Source of the DNA: Selenomonadaceae bacterium
GTDB taxonomy: Bacteria; Bacillota; Negativicutes; Selenomonadales; Selenomonadaceae
DNA length: 64,000 nucleotides
Direction of reading: 5' to 3'
NCBI GenBank assembly: GCA_030523645.1
Contig: JAUNIB010000001.1
Coordinates: 372,001 to 436,000 of the forward strand
Below the pieces are notes generated by a model, which did no database searches, was not told the origin of the DNA, and worked only from the letters and a program-made list of their open reading frames with translations. Positions 36,362 through 44,245 of the stretch are shown piece by piece. A program made the translations under genes and the position numbers. Every line of letters begins with the position of its first letter. Position 1 is the first letter of the stretch.

Positions 36362-37464
36362 AAAAGACAATGAAAATTTTGACAACTGCTTTACTGTTGA
36401 CTGCAGGCTTTACTACCAGCGCTTTTGCGGAAAGAGTGGGCATCCCCAACAATACTCCCGTAGGCTCGGCAATTAAGGTGGAAAAACTAAAATTGGAAAA
36501 TAATTGGGACAAAACCTTCAGGAAGAGTGAAAAGGTTGACCATAAGAAGGTGACCTTTGTGAACCGTTATGGCATCACCTTGGCCGCTGATATGTATATT
36601 CCGAAAAATGCCAAAGGCAAGTTGGCAGCAATAGCCGTAAGTGGGCCGTTTGGTGCTGTTAAGGAACAATGCTCCGGCCTTTATGCTCAGGAAATGGCAG
36701 AGCGCGGCTATTTAACCATTGCTTTCGATCCTTCCTTTACCGGTGAAAGCGGCGGATATCCCCGTTATGTACAATCTCCAGATATCAATACCGAGGATTT
36801 CAGCGCAGCTGTGGATTTTCTGTCTACGCAAGCTAATGTAGATGCTAATAAGGTTGGCATTATCGGCATCTGTGGTTGGGGCGGTTTGGCTGTTAATGCC
36901 GCAGCTGCTGACCCCCGTATTAAGGCTACCGTTGCTGTTACTATGTATGATATGAGCCGTGTTAATGCTAATGGTTATTTTGATGCCATGGACGCTAAAG
37001 CCCGTTACGAAGCTCGCAAGACTGTCAGCGACCAACGTACTGCAGATTATAAGAACGGTTATTATAAACTGCAGGGTGGTGTGCCTGACAGATTGGGCGA
37101 CGATGCTCCGCAATTTGTCAAAGACTATTTTGACTATTATAAAACTGAACGCGGCTATCACAAACGTTCCTTGAATTCCAACGGCGGTCGTACTTCCACT
37201 AATCCATATTCATTCATGAATATGCCTTTGCTTACCTATAGTAATGAAATTCAAAACGCAGTAATGTTAGTTCATGGGGATAAGGCTCATTCCTTCTATT
37301 TCAGCAAGGACGCTTATGCAAATATGATTAAAGACAATCCGTATGCAGATAACAAAGAATTTGTAATTATTCCCGGTGCTTCCCACACTGATTTGTATGA
37401 CGGCGGCGAGAAAAAGGTAATTCCTTTCGATAGACTGCAGGCCTTCTTTGACAAGAATATGTGA
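36358..37464 (+). CDS. Exported alpha/beta-hydrolase
   Basis: A 368-aa protein with signal peptide (ILTTALLLTAGFTTSAFA). The hydrolase core includes GITLAADMYIPKNAKGKLAA, AFDPSFTGESGG and the elbow region VGIIGICGWGGLAVNAAA, and ends with the histidine segment IIPGASHTDLYD. The elbow has GICGWGG instead of GxSxG, so the nucleophile is either the Cys or lost; related dienelactone-hydrolase-like proteins share this form. The substrate is unknown. Overlaps the 83-aa gene by 4 bp and is probably controlled by the divergent LysR protein. Confidence 0.88.
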   Translation: MKKTMKILTTALLLTAGFTTSAFAERVGIPNNTPVGSAIKVEKLKLENNWDKTFRKSEKVDHKKVTFVNRYGITLAADMYIPKNAKGKLAAIAVSGPFGAVKEQCSGLYAQEMAERGYLTIAFDPSFTGESGGYPRYVQSPDINTEDFSAAVDFLSTQANVDANKVGIIGICGWGGLAVNAAAADPRIKATVAVTMYDMSRVNANGYFDAMDAKARYEARKTVSDQRTADYKNGYYKLQGGVPDRLGDDAPQFVKDYFDYYKTERGYHKRSLNSNGGRTSTNPYSFMNMPLLTYSNEIQNAVMLVHGDKAHSFYFSKDAYANMIKDNPYADNKEFVIIPGASHTDLYDGGEKKVIPFDRLQAFFDKNM

Positions 37465-37485
37465 AAAAGCATTTATCTTATAAAC

Positions 37486-37533
37486 GAAAAAGCTTCCATA
37501 GCTGCTGGATTTCAGCAGCTGTGGAAGCTTTTT
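37486..37533. terminator. Terminator after hydrolase gene
   Basis: AAAAAGCTTCCATAGCTGCTG pairs with CAGCAGCTGTGGAAGCTTTTT with one G-T pair, flanked by A and T runs, so it can serve both convergent genes. Confidence 0.92.
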
Positions 37534-37569
37534 GCATCGTAAGCTATGGGGCATGAGTTGCGGTTGAGC

Positions 37570-38352
37570 TTATTTGTTTTTCTCAATCATCTGCTCTTTG
37601 GTAAGAATACCTGAGTAGCACTGAATGGTGAAGTCCTTGGTGGAAACCAGTTTGCCGTTTTGCTGGATGCCTGCGATAGTATACTCGCCGTTAGCAACCT
37701 TTTCTCTGCCGGTATAGCTAATGCGGGAAACACCTTCGTTTTGTGCACGCAGTTCACTGCCAACCTGCATGAAATGTTCAGCAATGCGACGATTAGTTAG
37801 GAATGCTCTGGTGGCAATGCCTTGTTTCCAGTAATTCATACCACTTCTGGACGCCATATCACGGGTAACTGCAATCTTCTTGGTACTGAACATACTGTTC
37901 AGAGGATTACCGGTAATGGTAAACTGGCCGATTTTAGCTTCGCCGGTAAAGGTTTCTTTCTTCCAGGGGGCTCTATCGCTCTTTGTATTGTTATCCTTCC
38001 AAACGTATTCGGTAGTCTTTTTTGTTTGGGTAGTTTGGCTGCTGGTATTCTTCTTGTCATCAGTTTTGGTGGTTGTGGTCGTGCTGGTAGTCCTGGTTTG
38101 AGCGGTTAAAACCTGAACCTCTCTGATAACAGACGGTGAATCAAAGGTAAGGCCTAAGTCCGGATCCTGAGCACCTTTGGACATTTTGGCAACACCATGG
38201 ATAATAACCAATTTGCCTTCGTTTGCAGGATTAATAACAGGCTGATCAAGATATATTGCATCTTTTAAGGCATTAGCCGCTTTCTCATTGCTGCAGCCCA
38301 ACAGGGAGAAGCATAATAGAGCACCTATTAATAGATATACGAGTTTTTTCAT
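37570..38352 (-). CDS. TMEM43-like lipoprotein
   Basis: A 260-aa protein. The lipoprotein signal is MKKLVYLLIGALLCFSLLGC. The mature part begins with an NEGKLVIIHG segment, DPDLGLTF and IREVQVL, which resemble the conserved blocks of the TMEM43 family; EYVWKDN fits the family's next block. Between them is a threonine-rich low-complexity insert of about 30 residues (TRTTSTTTTTKTDDKKN and on). The family's terminal membrane segments are missing, replaced by a lipid anchor. Function unknown; family assignment is by eye. Confidence 0.75.
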   Translation of the reverse strand: MKKLVYLLIGALLCFSLLGCSNEKAANALKDAIYLDQPVINPANEGKLVIIHGVAKMSKGAQDPDLGLTFDSPSVIREVQVLTAQTRTTSTTTTTKTDDKKNTSSQTTQTKKTTEYVWKDNNTKSDRAPWKKETFTGEAKIGQFTITGNPLNSMFSTKKIAVTRDMASRSGMNYWKQGIATRAFLTNRRIAEHFMQVGSELRAQNEGVSRISYTGREKVANGEYTIAGIQQNGKLVSTKDFTIQCYSGILTKEQMIEKNK

Positions 38353-38421
38353 AATAAATACCTCTGCTCATTGGATTGGGCGATATTGTACAAACATGAT
38401 GCTTGAAGGGTGGCTGCATGA

Positions 38422-38736
38422 TTACAGCTCCAAGGATCTCAGAAGGAAGTCCTTTGGCTGGAAGCCAACAGTCTGACCGGTGATTTTTCCTTTTTCAAAC
38501 ATTATCACCATGGGAATGCTCATAACATTGTACTGCTGGGCAAGGGTAGGGTTTTCATCCACATTAATTTTGCAGACCTTCATGTCATCATGCTCCGAGG
38601 CAATCTCCTCAATGATGGGAGACAGCATACGGCAGGGACCGCACCAGTCAGCCCAGAAATCTACCAATACACGGCCTTCGGCATTCAGTACTTCCTGCTC
38701 AAAGTTGTCGGCGGTAACTATAGCGGGTTTACTCAT
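38422..38736 (-). CDS. trxA: Thioredoxin
   Basis: A 104-aa classical thioredoxin with the active site FWADWCGPCRML (about residues 26-37), the cis-proline segment SIPMVIMFEKG and a full-length fold. It reduces protein disulfides in the cytosol. It has its own promoter at 38811-38839 and lies 69 bp before the lipoprotein gene on the same strand. Confidence 0.97.
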   Translation of the reverse strand: MSKPAIVTADNFEQEVLNAEGRVLVDFWADWCGPCRMLSPIIEEIASEHDDMKVCKINVDENPTLAQQYNVMSIPMVIMFEKGKITGQTVGFQPKDFLLRSLEL

Positions 38737-38810
38737 TTCTAATCCCTCATTTCTTTGTAAATAGCTGAAAAAAGGACGGGAAAATCTCTCTATCCTAACA
38801 ATTTATGTAT

Positions 38811-38869
38811 AGTATACTATATCCGATGGGGAAATACAAATTGACAAGGTGGTTGTATAGTTCTAAAAT
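38811..38869. promoter_or_regulatory. Divergent promoters of trxA (-) and thioesterase gene (+)
   Basis: Plus strand: TTGACA (38841-38846), 17 bp, TAAAAT (38864-38869). Minus strand: TTGTAT (38834-38839 on plus as ATACAA), 17 bp, TATACT (38811-38816). The two -35 boxes almost touch, so the promoters share one face of about 60 bp. Confidence 0.8.
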
Positions 38870-38916
38870 ATATAGATTACAGGATTGGCATAGTATATTT
38901 TTATGGAGGCTTAAGA

Positions 38917-39324
38917 GTGGTTTTAGAGACGGAACACAAAGTTAACTTTTATGATACTGACACGATGGCAGTCGTTCATCATTCAAATTACATCCGCTGG
39001 TTTGAGATAGGGCGTGTGGAGCTGCTGCGGGCAGTAGGCATTACCCTCGGTGAGATGATGGAAGATGGCTATGTTTTCCCCATTACCGATGTAAGCGCAA
39101 AGTTTCATTCTCCCGGATATTTTGACGATGTTCTTATCATTGAGACGACTCCTACCGCATTGACACGGGCAAAGATGGCCTTTGACTATCGAATCATGCG
39201 GAAGAGTGACAGGACAGTGCTTGTCACCGGTCACACACAGAATGTTTTCACCGAGAAAGCTACCGGTAAGATTACCCGCCTGCCGGCGAAGTACTTTGAG
39301 CGTCTGGCAAAGGGCTTGGAATAA
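38917..39324 (+). CDS. Hot-dog acyl-CoA thioesterase, YbgC/FadM type
   Basis: A 135-aa single hot-dog domain. The signature FYDTDTMAVVHHSNYIRWFE contains the catalytic Asp and is followed by RVELLRAVG. Family members hydrolyse short or medium acyl-CoA. The start is GTG at 38917 with TGGAGGC 6 nt upstream. It leads a run of five same-strand genes up to 42019. Confidence 0.92.
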   Translation: MVLETEHKVNFYDTDTMAVVHHSNYIRWFEIGRVELLRAVGITLGEMMEDGYVFPITDVSAKFHSPGYFDDVLIIETTPTALTRAKMAFDYRIMRKSDRTVLVTGHTQNVFTEKATGKITRLPAKYFERLAKGLE

Positions 39325-39344
39325 TTGGAGGATATGAGGATAAA

Positions 39345-39893
39345 ATGTTAATGCTTATACTGAAGGGGGTTATCGTCCTTCTGCTGTTGATGGTCATCGG
39401 CTACAAGCTTCTGTGCATCGTGGAGGGAGATGCCGACCTGATTTTGGAGAAGGATACAGAAAAGGAATTTACCAAGGCTGCTAGGGATGAGGATTCTGTC
39501 ACCATCCGCCGCCGTCTGACCTTCCGCAACCGCGGTAAGCAGGCTGCCGTTGTCAGTGACTGCATTGCCCGTACTCAGCTGCCCTATGAGCAGTATGACG
39601 GCATTGAGGCAAGAGGCCGTGTGGAGAGAGTAGGAGAGCCTCGCGAGGATGATTACTTCGAGGCGGTAATCGTAGATCCGCACAAGTCTATGGATATCGA
39701 TGTCTTCATTACCTTGAAAGCCCGCAAGGGCCAGAGCCTGGAATTCGCTCTTTCCCGTATGGTTGATATGCCCATAGATATCATCTACACGACCTTCAGC
39801 CGTCGTCCTTATGAGATGGTGAAGGACCGTATCGTAATGACTGCTCAGGAAGCAGCCAACAGTGTGGGCGTGAAGCTCGTTGATGAGGATTGA
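39345..39893 (+). CDS. Membrane-anchored protein of unknown function
   Basis: A 182-aa protein with one N-terminal membrane helix (LMLILKGVIVLLLLMVIGYK). The rest is a soluble domain, beta-rich at first (DSVTIRRRLTFRNRGKQ), with a conserved-looking end MVDMPIDIIYTTFSRRP. No family recognised. Position between a thioesterase and the CofE-like gene with short gaps suggests co-expression. The fold looks like a small immunoglobulin-like beta domain, inferred only from strand spacing. Confidence 0.8.
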   Translation: MLMLILKGVIVLLLLMVIGYKLLCIVEGDADLILEKDTEKEFTKAARDEDSVTIRRRLTFRNRGKQAAVVSDCIARTQLPYEQYDGIEARGRVERVGEPREDDYFEAVIVDPHKSMDIDVFITLKARKGQSLEFALSRMVDMPIDIIYTTFSRRPYEMVKDRIVMTAQEAANSVGVKLVDED

Positions 39894-39908
39894 GGAGGAT
39901 TCGGGAAT

Positions 39909-40568
39909 ATGTCACAGGTAGAAATCGTAAAGGTTCCCACTCGCATCCTTACCGACAAGGATGATATTGTGGATGCAATAGAGAAATTCGCGGCCAAGGT
40001 CGGTGGCGTAGGCCCCGATGATGTGGTATCCGTAGCGGAGAGCGTAGTAGCTGTCACTCAGGGTATGGTTGTCCGTCCGGAGGATTTGAAGATAAGCATT
40101 TGGGCAAAAATCTTCTGCCGGGTATTCCCGGATGTAGGCAGTCTCGCCAGTCCTCACGGTCTGCAGTCTCTCTTTGATGTGGAGGGTACCCTGCGGGTAA
40201 TCGCTTCGCTGGCTGTTGGCTTTTTGGCAATGCCCTTTAAGCGCGGAGTATTTTATCAGCTGGCCGGCTATCAGGCTGCTCTTATTGATGAGGTCACCGG
40301 TACTATGCCGCCCTTTGATAAGCATATAGTATATGGTCCCAAGGAGCCGCAGAAGGTGGTAGAGGCTATCAAGGCCCGCTTCGGCTGCTACGGTGCCATG
40401 ATTGCCGATGCCAATGACCTCCACCGCTGCAAGGTGGTAGGTGCCAGCAAGGGACTGGAGGCAGAGGAGGCAGCAAAGCTGCTGCTGGACAATCCTTTCG
40501 GCAACGCATCCCAGAAGGTGCCAATCGTAATCATCAAGGGATTCGGAAAATATATCAGAAATAAATAA
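39909..40568 (+). CDS. CofE-like protein (F420-0:L-glutamate ligase family)
   Basis: A 219-aa protein matching the F420-0 gamma-glutamyl ligase fold: [20 protein letters not shown] near residue 36, [13 protein letters not shown], and a C-terminal [12 protein letters not shown]. In F420 makers the enzyme adds glutamate to the cofactor. No other F420 gene is in this window and Negativicutes are not known F420 producers, so its substrate is likely different. GAGGAGG precedes the ATG. Confidence 0.8.
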   Translation: MSQVEIVKVPTRILTDKDDIVDAIEKFAAKVGGVGPDDVVSVAESVVAVTQGMVVRPEDLKISIWAKIFCRVFPDVGSLASPHGLQSLFDVEGTLRVIASLAVGFLAMPFKRGVFYQLAGYQAALIDEVTGTMPPFDKHIVYGPKEPQKVVEAIKARFGCYGAMIADANDLHRCKVVGASKGLEAEEAAKLLLDNPFGNASQKVPIVIIKGFGKYIRNK

Positions 40569-40583
40569 ATTTGGAGAAGTTAT

Positions 40584-41408
40584 TTGGAAAACAAGAGAGT
40601 AGACGGACGCAGCAATAATGATATGCGTCCTTTGAAGATTACCCGCTTCTTCCAGCATGGGCCGGCCGGCTCGGTGCTGATTGAGGTGGGCAATACAAAG
40701 GTAATATGTGCAGCTACCGTTGAGCAGCGTGTTCCTACTTTCCGGCGTACTCCCAACGGAGAGAGCCGCGGCGGATGGCTGAAGGCAGAGTATACTCTGC
40801 TGCCCTCGGCTACTGCTACCCGTACCCCCAGAGAGTCGGTGCGGGGAAAGCAGAACGGGCGCACCCACGAAATTCAGCGGCTTATCGGCCGCAGCCTGCG
40901 CTCGGTGCTGGATATGAAGGCGCTGGGTGACAGGACGATAACCATTGACTGTGATGTTATCGAGGCGGACGGCGGTACCAGGACAGCTTCTGTGACCGGA
41001 GCGTTCATTGCGCTGGTGGATGCCTGCGAGAGCTTTTATGACCCGGAGAGCGGTCAGCCATTCCCGGTGAAGGATTTCCTTGCGGCAATCAGCGTGGGCA
41101 TGGTAGCACCGCCCAGAAAGCGGGTAAAGAAGGGGCAGAAGATTGTCCTTGCTCCGGCAGAGCCGGAAGAGCCGCTCCTCGACCTCTGCTATGCGGAGGA
41201 CAGTCAGGCGGCTGTAGATATGAATGTGGTCATGACCGGCAGCGGTGAGTTTGTCGAGCTGCAGGGTACCGGCGAGGGCCGGCCCTATACTCTGGCTGAG
41301 CAGAAGGCTCTCGTAGAGCTGGCTGCCGAAGGAATTGACAGAATAATTTCCTATGAGAAGGATGTTTTGGGCAATCATCTTGTCTGGAGAATCGGAAGGG
41401 AAGGTTGA
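40584..41408 (+). CDS. rph: Ribonuclease PH with an extra insert
   Basis: Phosphorolytic 3'-5' exoribonuclease that trims tRNA 3' ends. Core motifs are RVDGRSNNDMRPLKI, GRTHEIQRLIGRSLRSV, IDCDVIEADGGTRTAS and EVQGT-like VELQGTGEG. At 274 aa it is about 25-30 residues longer than usual. The excess is an Arg/Lys-rich then Pro/Glu-rich insert (residues about 175-195, PPRKRVKKGQKIVLAPAEPE) between SVGMV and PLLDLCY. The start is TTG at 40584 after TTGGAGAAG. Confidence 0.94.
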   Translation: MENKRVDGRSNNDMRPLKITRFFQHGPAGSVLIEVGNTKVICAATVEQRVPTFRRTPNGESRGGWLKAEYTLLPSATATRTPRESVRGKQNGRTHEIQRLIGRSLRSVLDMKALGDRTITIDCDVIEADGGTRTASVTGAFIALVDACESFYDPESGQPFPVKDFLAAISVGMVAPPRKRVKKGQKIVLAPAEPEEPLLDLCYAEDSQAAVDMNVVMTGSGEFVELQGTGEGRPYTLAEQKALVELAAEGIDRIISYEKDVLGNHLVWRIGREG

Positions 41409-41410
41409 CC

Positions 41411-42019
41411 ATGGAAAAGCAAAGAGTTGTAGTAGCTACGAAGAATAAGAAGAAGCTGGCCGAGCTGATAGCTGCCTTCGACGGTTTGGCGATTGAGCTT
41501 GTACCGCTTTCTTTTTACGGCGAGACTCCGGACGCAGTTGAGGATGGAGAGACCTTTGAGGACAATGCCATCATCAAGGCAAGATTTTACTCTGAGCAGC
41601 TCGGTGTCCCGGCTATTGCCGATGACAGCGGACTTACCATAGATAAGCTGGACGGTGCGCCCGGTGTATACTCCGCCCGCTACTGTGGTCATCACGGCAG
41701 TGATGAGGAGAACAACGCCCACATGGTAAAGGAAATGAAGCACATAGGGGCAGAGGAATCAAAGGCTGCCTATGAGTGCGCGCTGGCCTTTGTCAATTCG
41801 GCGGATGGCACCGTTCTCACCTCTCACGGCAGTGTTTCCGGTCTTATTACCCTCGTACCGAGGGGAGAGGGAGGCTTCGGCTATGACCCTTATTTCTACA
41901 TGGAGGGCGGCAAGACGATGGCGGAGCTGACTCCCGAGGAAAAAGATGCCGTCAGCCACCGCGGAGAAGCAATTCGGGCAATGCGCCCCCTGCTGGAAGG
42001 CTATCTGGAAAATAAATAG
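41411..42019 (+). CDS. rdgB: XTP/dITP diphosphatase
   Basis: House-cleaning pyrophosphatase removing XTP, dITP and ITP. The N-terminal VVVATKNKKKLAEL, the catalytic PAIADDSGLTIDKLDGAPGV and the GEGGFGYDPYF segment are diagnostic. The length is 202 aa. The ATG at 41411 lies 2 bp past the rph stop; the rph-rdgB pairing is common in Firmicutes. Confidence 0.95.
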   Translation: MEKQRVVVATKNKKKLAELIAAFDGLAIELVPLSFYGETPDAVEDGETFEDNAIIKARFYSEQLGVPAIADDSGLTIDKLDGAPGVYSARYCGHHGSDEENNAHMVKEMKHIGAEESKAAYECALAFVNSADGTVLTSHGSVSGLITLVPRGEGGFGYDPYFYMEGGKTMAELTPEEKDAVSHRGEAIRAMRPLLEGYLENK

Positions 42020-42067
42020 TGTATGCCTATAATGACTCAGAACTTTATAAAAAATATTTATAAACTT

Positions 42068-42103
42068 TGTCTAAAATACTTCACAACATAGTATATCTAT
42101 GTT
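42068..42103 (+). promoter_or_regulatory. Fumarase operon promoter with palindrome
   Basis: In an A/T-rich 150-bp gap, TTGTCT (42068-42073), 17 bp and GTATAT (42091-42096) form a moderate promoter. AACATAG-TATAT-CTATGTT (42085-42103) is a 7-bp-armed inverted repeat right over the -10, a plausible repressor site. The regulator is unknown. Confidence 0.55.
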
Positions 42104-42169
42104 AAACTAATTTAGATATATTTTTTATGTATATTAATGGTGTTCAATCATTTTAAGGAGGAGTTCACT

Positions 42170-43012
42170 GTGCGCATTATTCAAGCCGAAGCAATCACTG
42201 AAGCTGTGGCAAAGCTCTGCAAAGACACCGCTTATTATCTCCCGGAGGATGTTTACGAAGCCCTGAAAAAGGGTCGGGCAACCGAGAAATCTCCTGTAGG
42301 CTGCGATGTTCTTGACCAGATCATAAAGAATGCAGAGATTGCTCGTGAAGAGGATCGTCCTATTTGCCAGGATACCGGTATGGCCATTGTCTTTGCCGAA
42401 ATCGGACAGGATGTTCACATTGAAGGCGGTGCCTTTGAGGATGCTGTAAATGCCGGCGTTTCCAAGGGCTATGTTGATGGTTACCTCCGTAAGTCTGTTG
42501 TCAAGGAGCCTATTTTCAATCGCGTTAATACCAAGGATAACACCCCGGCTATAATTTATGTCCGCATCGTACCGGGCGACAAGATTGTTCTCAAGCTGGC
42601 AGCCAAGGGCTTCGGCAGTGAGAATAAGTCCGGTCTGAAGATGCTGGTTCCGGCTGATGGCGTTGAAGGCGTAAAAGCGGCTGTTCTCGATATCGTAAAG
42701 CACGCAGACTGCAATCCCTGCCCGCCTATCGTAGTCGGTGTAGGTGTCGGCGGTACCATGGATGCAGCCGCTGTTCTTTCCAAGAAGGCTCTGCTCCGTC
42801 CCACCAATGTTCGTCATCCTGAGCCGGAGTACGCAAAGCTGGAGGAAGAACTGCTGGAGATGGTCAACAAGACCGGTATCGGACCTCAGCTTGGCGGTAC
42901 TACCACTGCTATGGCAGTAAATGTTGAGTATATGCCGACTCATATTGCCGGTCTGCCGGTGGCTGTTACTATTAATTGTCATGCTATGCGCCATAAAGAG
43001 TGCGAGCTCTAA
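42170..43012 (+). CDS. Fumarate hydratase class I, alpha subunit
   Basis: The N-terminal, [4Fe-4S]-bearing half of the two-subunit fumarase/tartrate dehydratase. The segments RPICQDTGMAIVFAEIG and the NPCPPIVVGVGVGGTMD stretch are typical. The start is GTG at 42170, 8 nt after AAGGAGG; the family N-terminus (VRIIQAEAI) fits that start. It interconverts fumarate and malate, feeding the fumarate reductase genes downstream. The beta subunit follows after 17 bp. Confidence 0.94.
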   Translation: MRIIQAEAITEAVAKLCKDTAYYLPEDVYEALKKGRATEKSPVGCDVLDQIIKNAEIAREEDRPICQDTGMAIVFAEIGQDVHIEGGAFEDAVNAGVSKGYVDGYLRKSVVKEPIFNRVNTKDNTPAIIYVRIVPGDKIVLKLAAKGFGSENKSGLKMLVPADGVEGVKAAVLDIVKHADCNPCPPIVVGVGVGGTMDAAAVLSKKALLRPTNVRHPEPEYAKLEEELLEMVNKTGIGPQLGGTTTAMAVNVEYMPTHIAGLPVAVTINCHAMRHKECEL

Positions 43013-43029
43013 TAGGGGAGGAAAAGAAA

Positions 43030-43587
43030 ATGGCTGAAAAGATCAGAATCACTACTCCGCTTACCGAGGAGCAGTCCCGCAAGCTGAAAGCCGGAGACAG
43101 CGTTCTCATTACCGGTGTTATCTACAGCGCTCGTGATGCTGCTCACAAGGCAATGACTGAGGCGCTTGCCCGTGGAGATAAGCTCCCCATCGATTGGAAG
43201 AATCAGATCGTTTACTATCTTGGACCTTCCCCTGCAAAGCCGGGTGACCCCATCGGCTCCGCCGGCCCTACCACCAGCGGCCGTATGGATGCCTATACCC
43301 CGACCATGCTTGATCAGGGTATTACCGGTATGATTGGCAAGGGTTCCCGCAAGCCGGCAGTTGTTGAGTCCATGAAGAAAAACGGAACCACTTATTTCGC
43401 TGCCGTCGGCGGTGCTGCTGCCCTCATTGCCAAGTCCATCAAGAAGTATGAGGTTATCGCATACCCCGAGCTTGGCCCCGAGGCACTGGCTGCTCTTACG
43501 GTTGAGGATTTCCCGGCAATCGTTGTAATTGATACCGAGGGCAACAATTTCTACGAAATCGGTCAGAAACCTTATCGTCAGATTTAA
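43030..43587 (+). CDS. Fumarate hydratase class I, beta subunit
   Basis: The C-terminal half of the two-subunit enzyme, 185 aa. LKAGDSVLITGVIYSARDAA and the signature GPTTSGRMDAYTP are present, as is GKGSRKPAVVESMKKNG. The ATG at 43030 follows GGGGAGG. Together with the alpha subunit it is a full class I, oxygen-sensitive fumarase, consistent with anaerobic life. Confidence 0.95.
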   Translation: MAEKIRITTPLTEEQSRKLKAGDSVLITGVIYSARDAAHKAMTEALARGDKLPIDWKNQIVYYLGPSPAKPGDPIGSAGPTTSGRMDAYTPTMLDQGITGMIGKGSRKPAVVESMKKNGTTYFAAVGGAAALIAKSIKKYEVIAYPELGPEALAALTVEDFPAIVVIDTEGNNFYEIGQKPYRQI

Positions 43588-43602
43588 TTTGGAGGCCCCT
43601 GA

Positions 43603-44226
43603 ATGTTTAATATCACCTTTTACCTCCGCCGTCTGCATTCTCTGGTAGGTCTCTTCATGGGTGCTTTCCTGATGATGCACATCGGCAACAATAGTGCGGT
43701 TCTCCTCGGTCCCGATGTGATGAACATGGTCATCGGCACCCTGGATAAGATTCCGATGTATATCCGTTTGCCGCTGGAGCTTGGGATGATAGCGGCTCCT
43801 TTCGGCTTCCACGCTCTCTATGGCGTGTATATCGCCCTGCAGGCCCGCAACAATCCTATCAGCTACGGGTATCTTCAGAACTGGCAGTTTACGCTGCAGC
43901 GCTGGACCGCATGGTATCTGCTGGTATTTCTGGTTTGGCATGTTTATTACTTGGCTGTTCATACCCGGATTACCGGAATTCATCTCTGCTTTGAGTTCCT
44001 GCAGAGCTACCTCTCCAATCCTGTTTACTGGGTGCTTTATGTTCTTGGCATGTGGGCTGCGATTTTCCACTTTGCCAACGGTATCAATACCTTCTGCATG
44101 ACCTGGGGCATTGCCAAGGGTCCTCGCATCCAGATGGTTATCAACATGGCCTGCATGGGTTTCTGCGGTGCTCTCTGTCTTGAGACGCTGGCTCTCATGC
44201 TGGTTTACATTCTGCCCATATTCTGA
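43603..44226 (+). CDS. sdhC: Succinate dehydrogenase/fumarate reductase cytochrome b subunit
   Basis: A 207-aa membrane protein with five hydrophobic helices. Histidines in the helices (RRLHS, MMHIGN, GFHALYG, WHVYY, IFHFANG) can bind two haems, as in the B. subtilis-type single-subunit anchor. It passes electrons between menaquinone and the FrdAB head. The order C-A-B matches the type B succinate:quinone oxidoreductases. AGGCCCCTG spacing is modest but the ATG is well placed. Confidence 0.92.
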   Translation: MFNITFYLRRLHSLVGLFMGAFLMMHIGNNSAVLLGPDVMNMVIGTLDKIPMYIRLPLELGMIAAPFGFHALYGVYIALQARNNPISYGYLQNWQFTLQRWTAWYLLVFLVWHVYYLAVHTRITGIHLCFEFLQSYLSNPVYWVLYVLGMWAAIFHFANGINTFCMTWGIAKGPRIQMVINMACMGFCGALCLETLALMLVYILPIF

Positions 44227-44245
44227 GGAAAAGGAGAGTAACATC

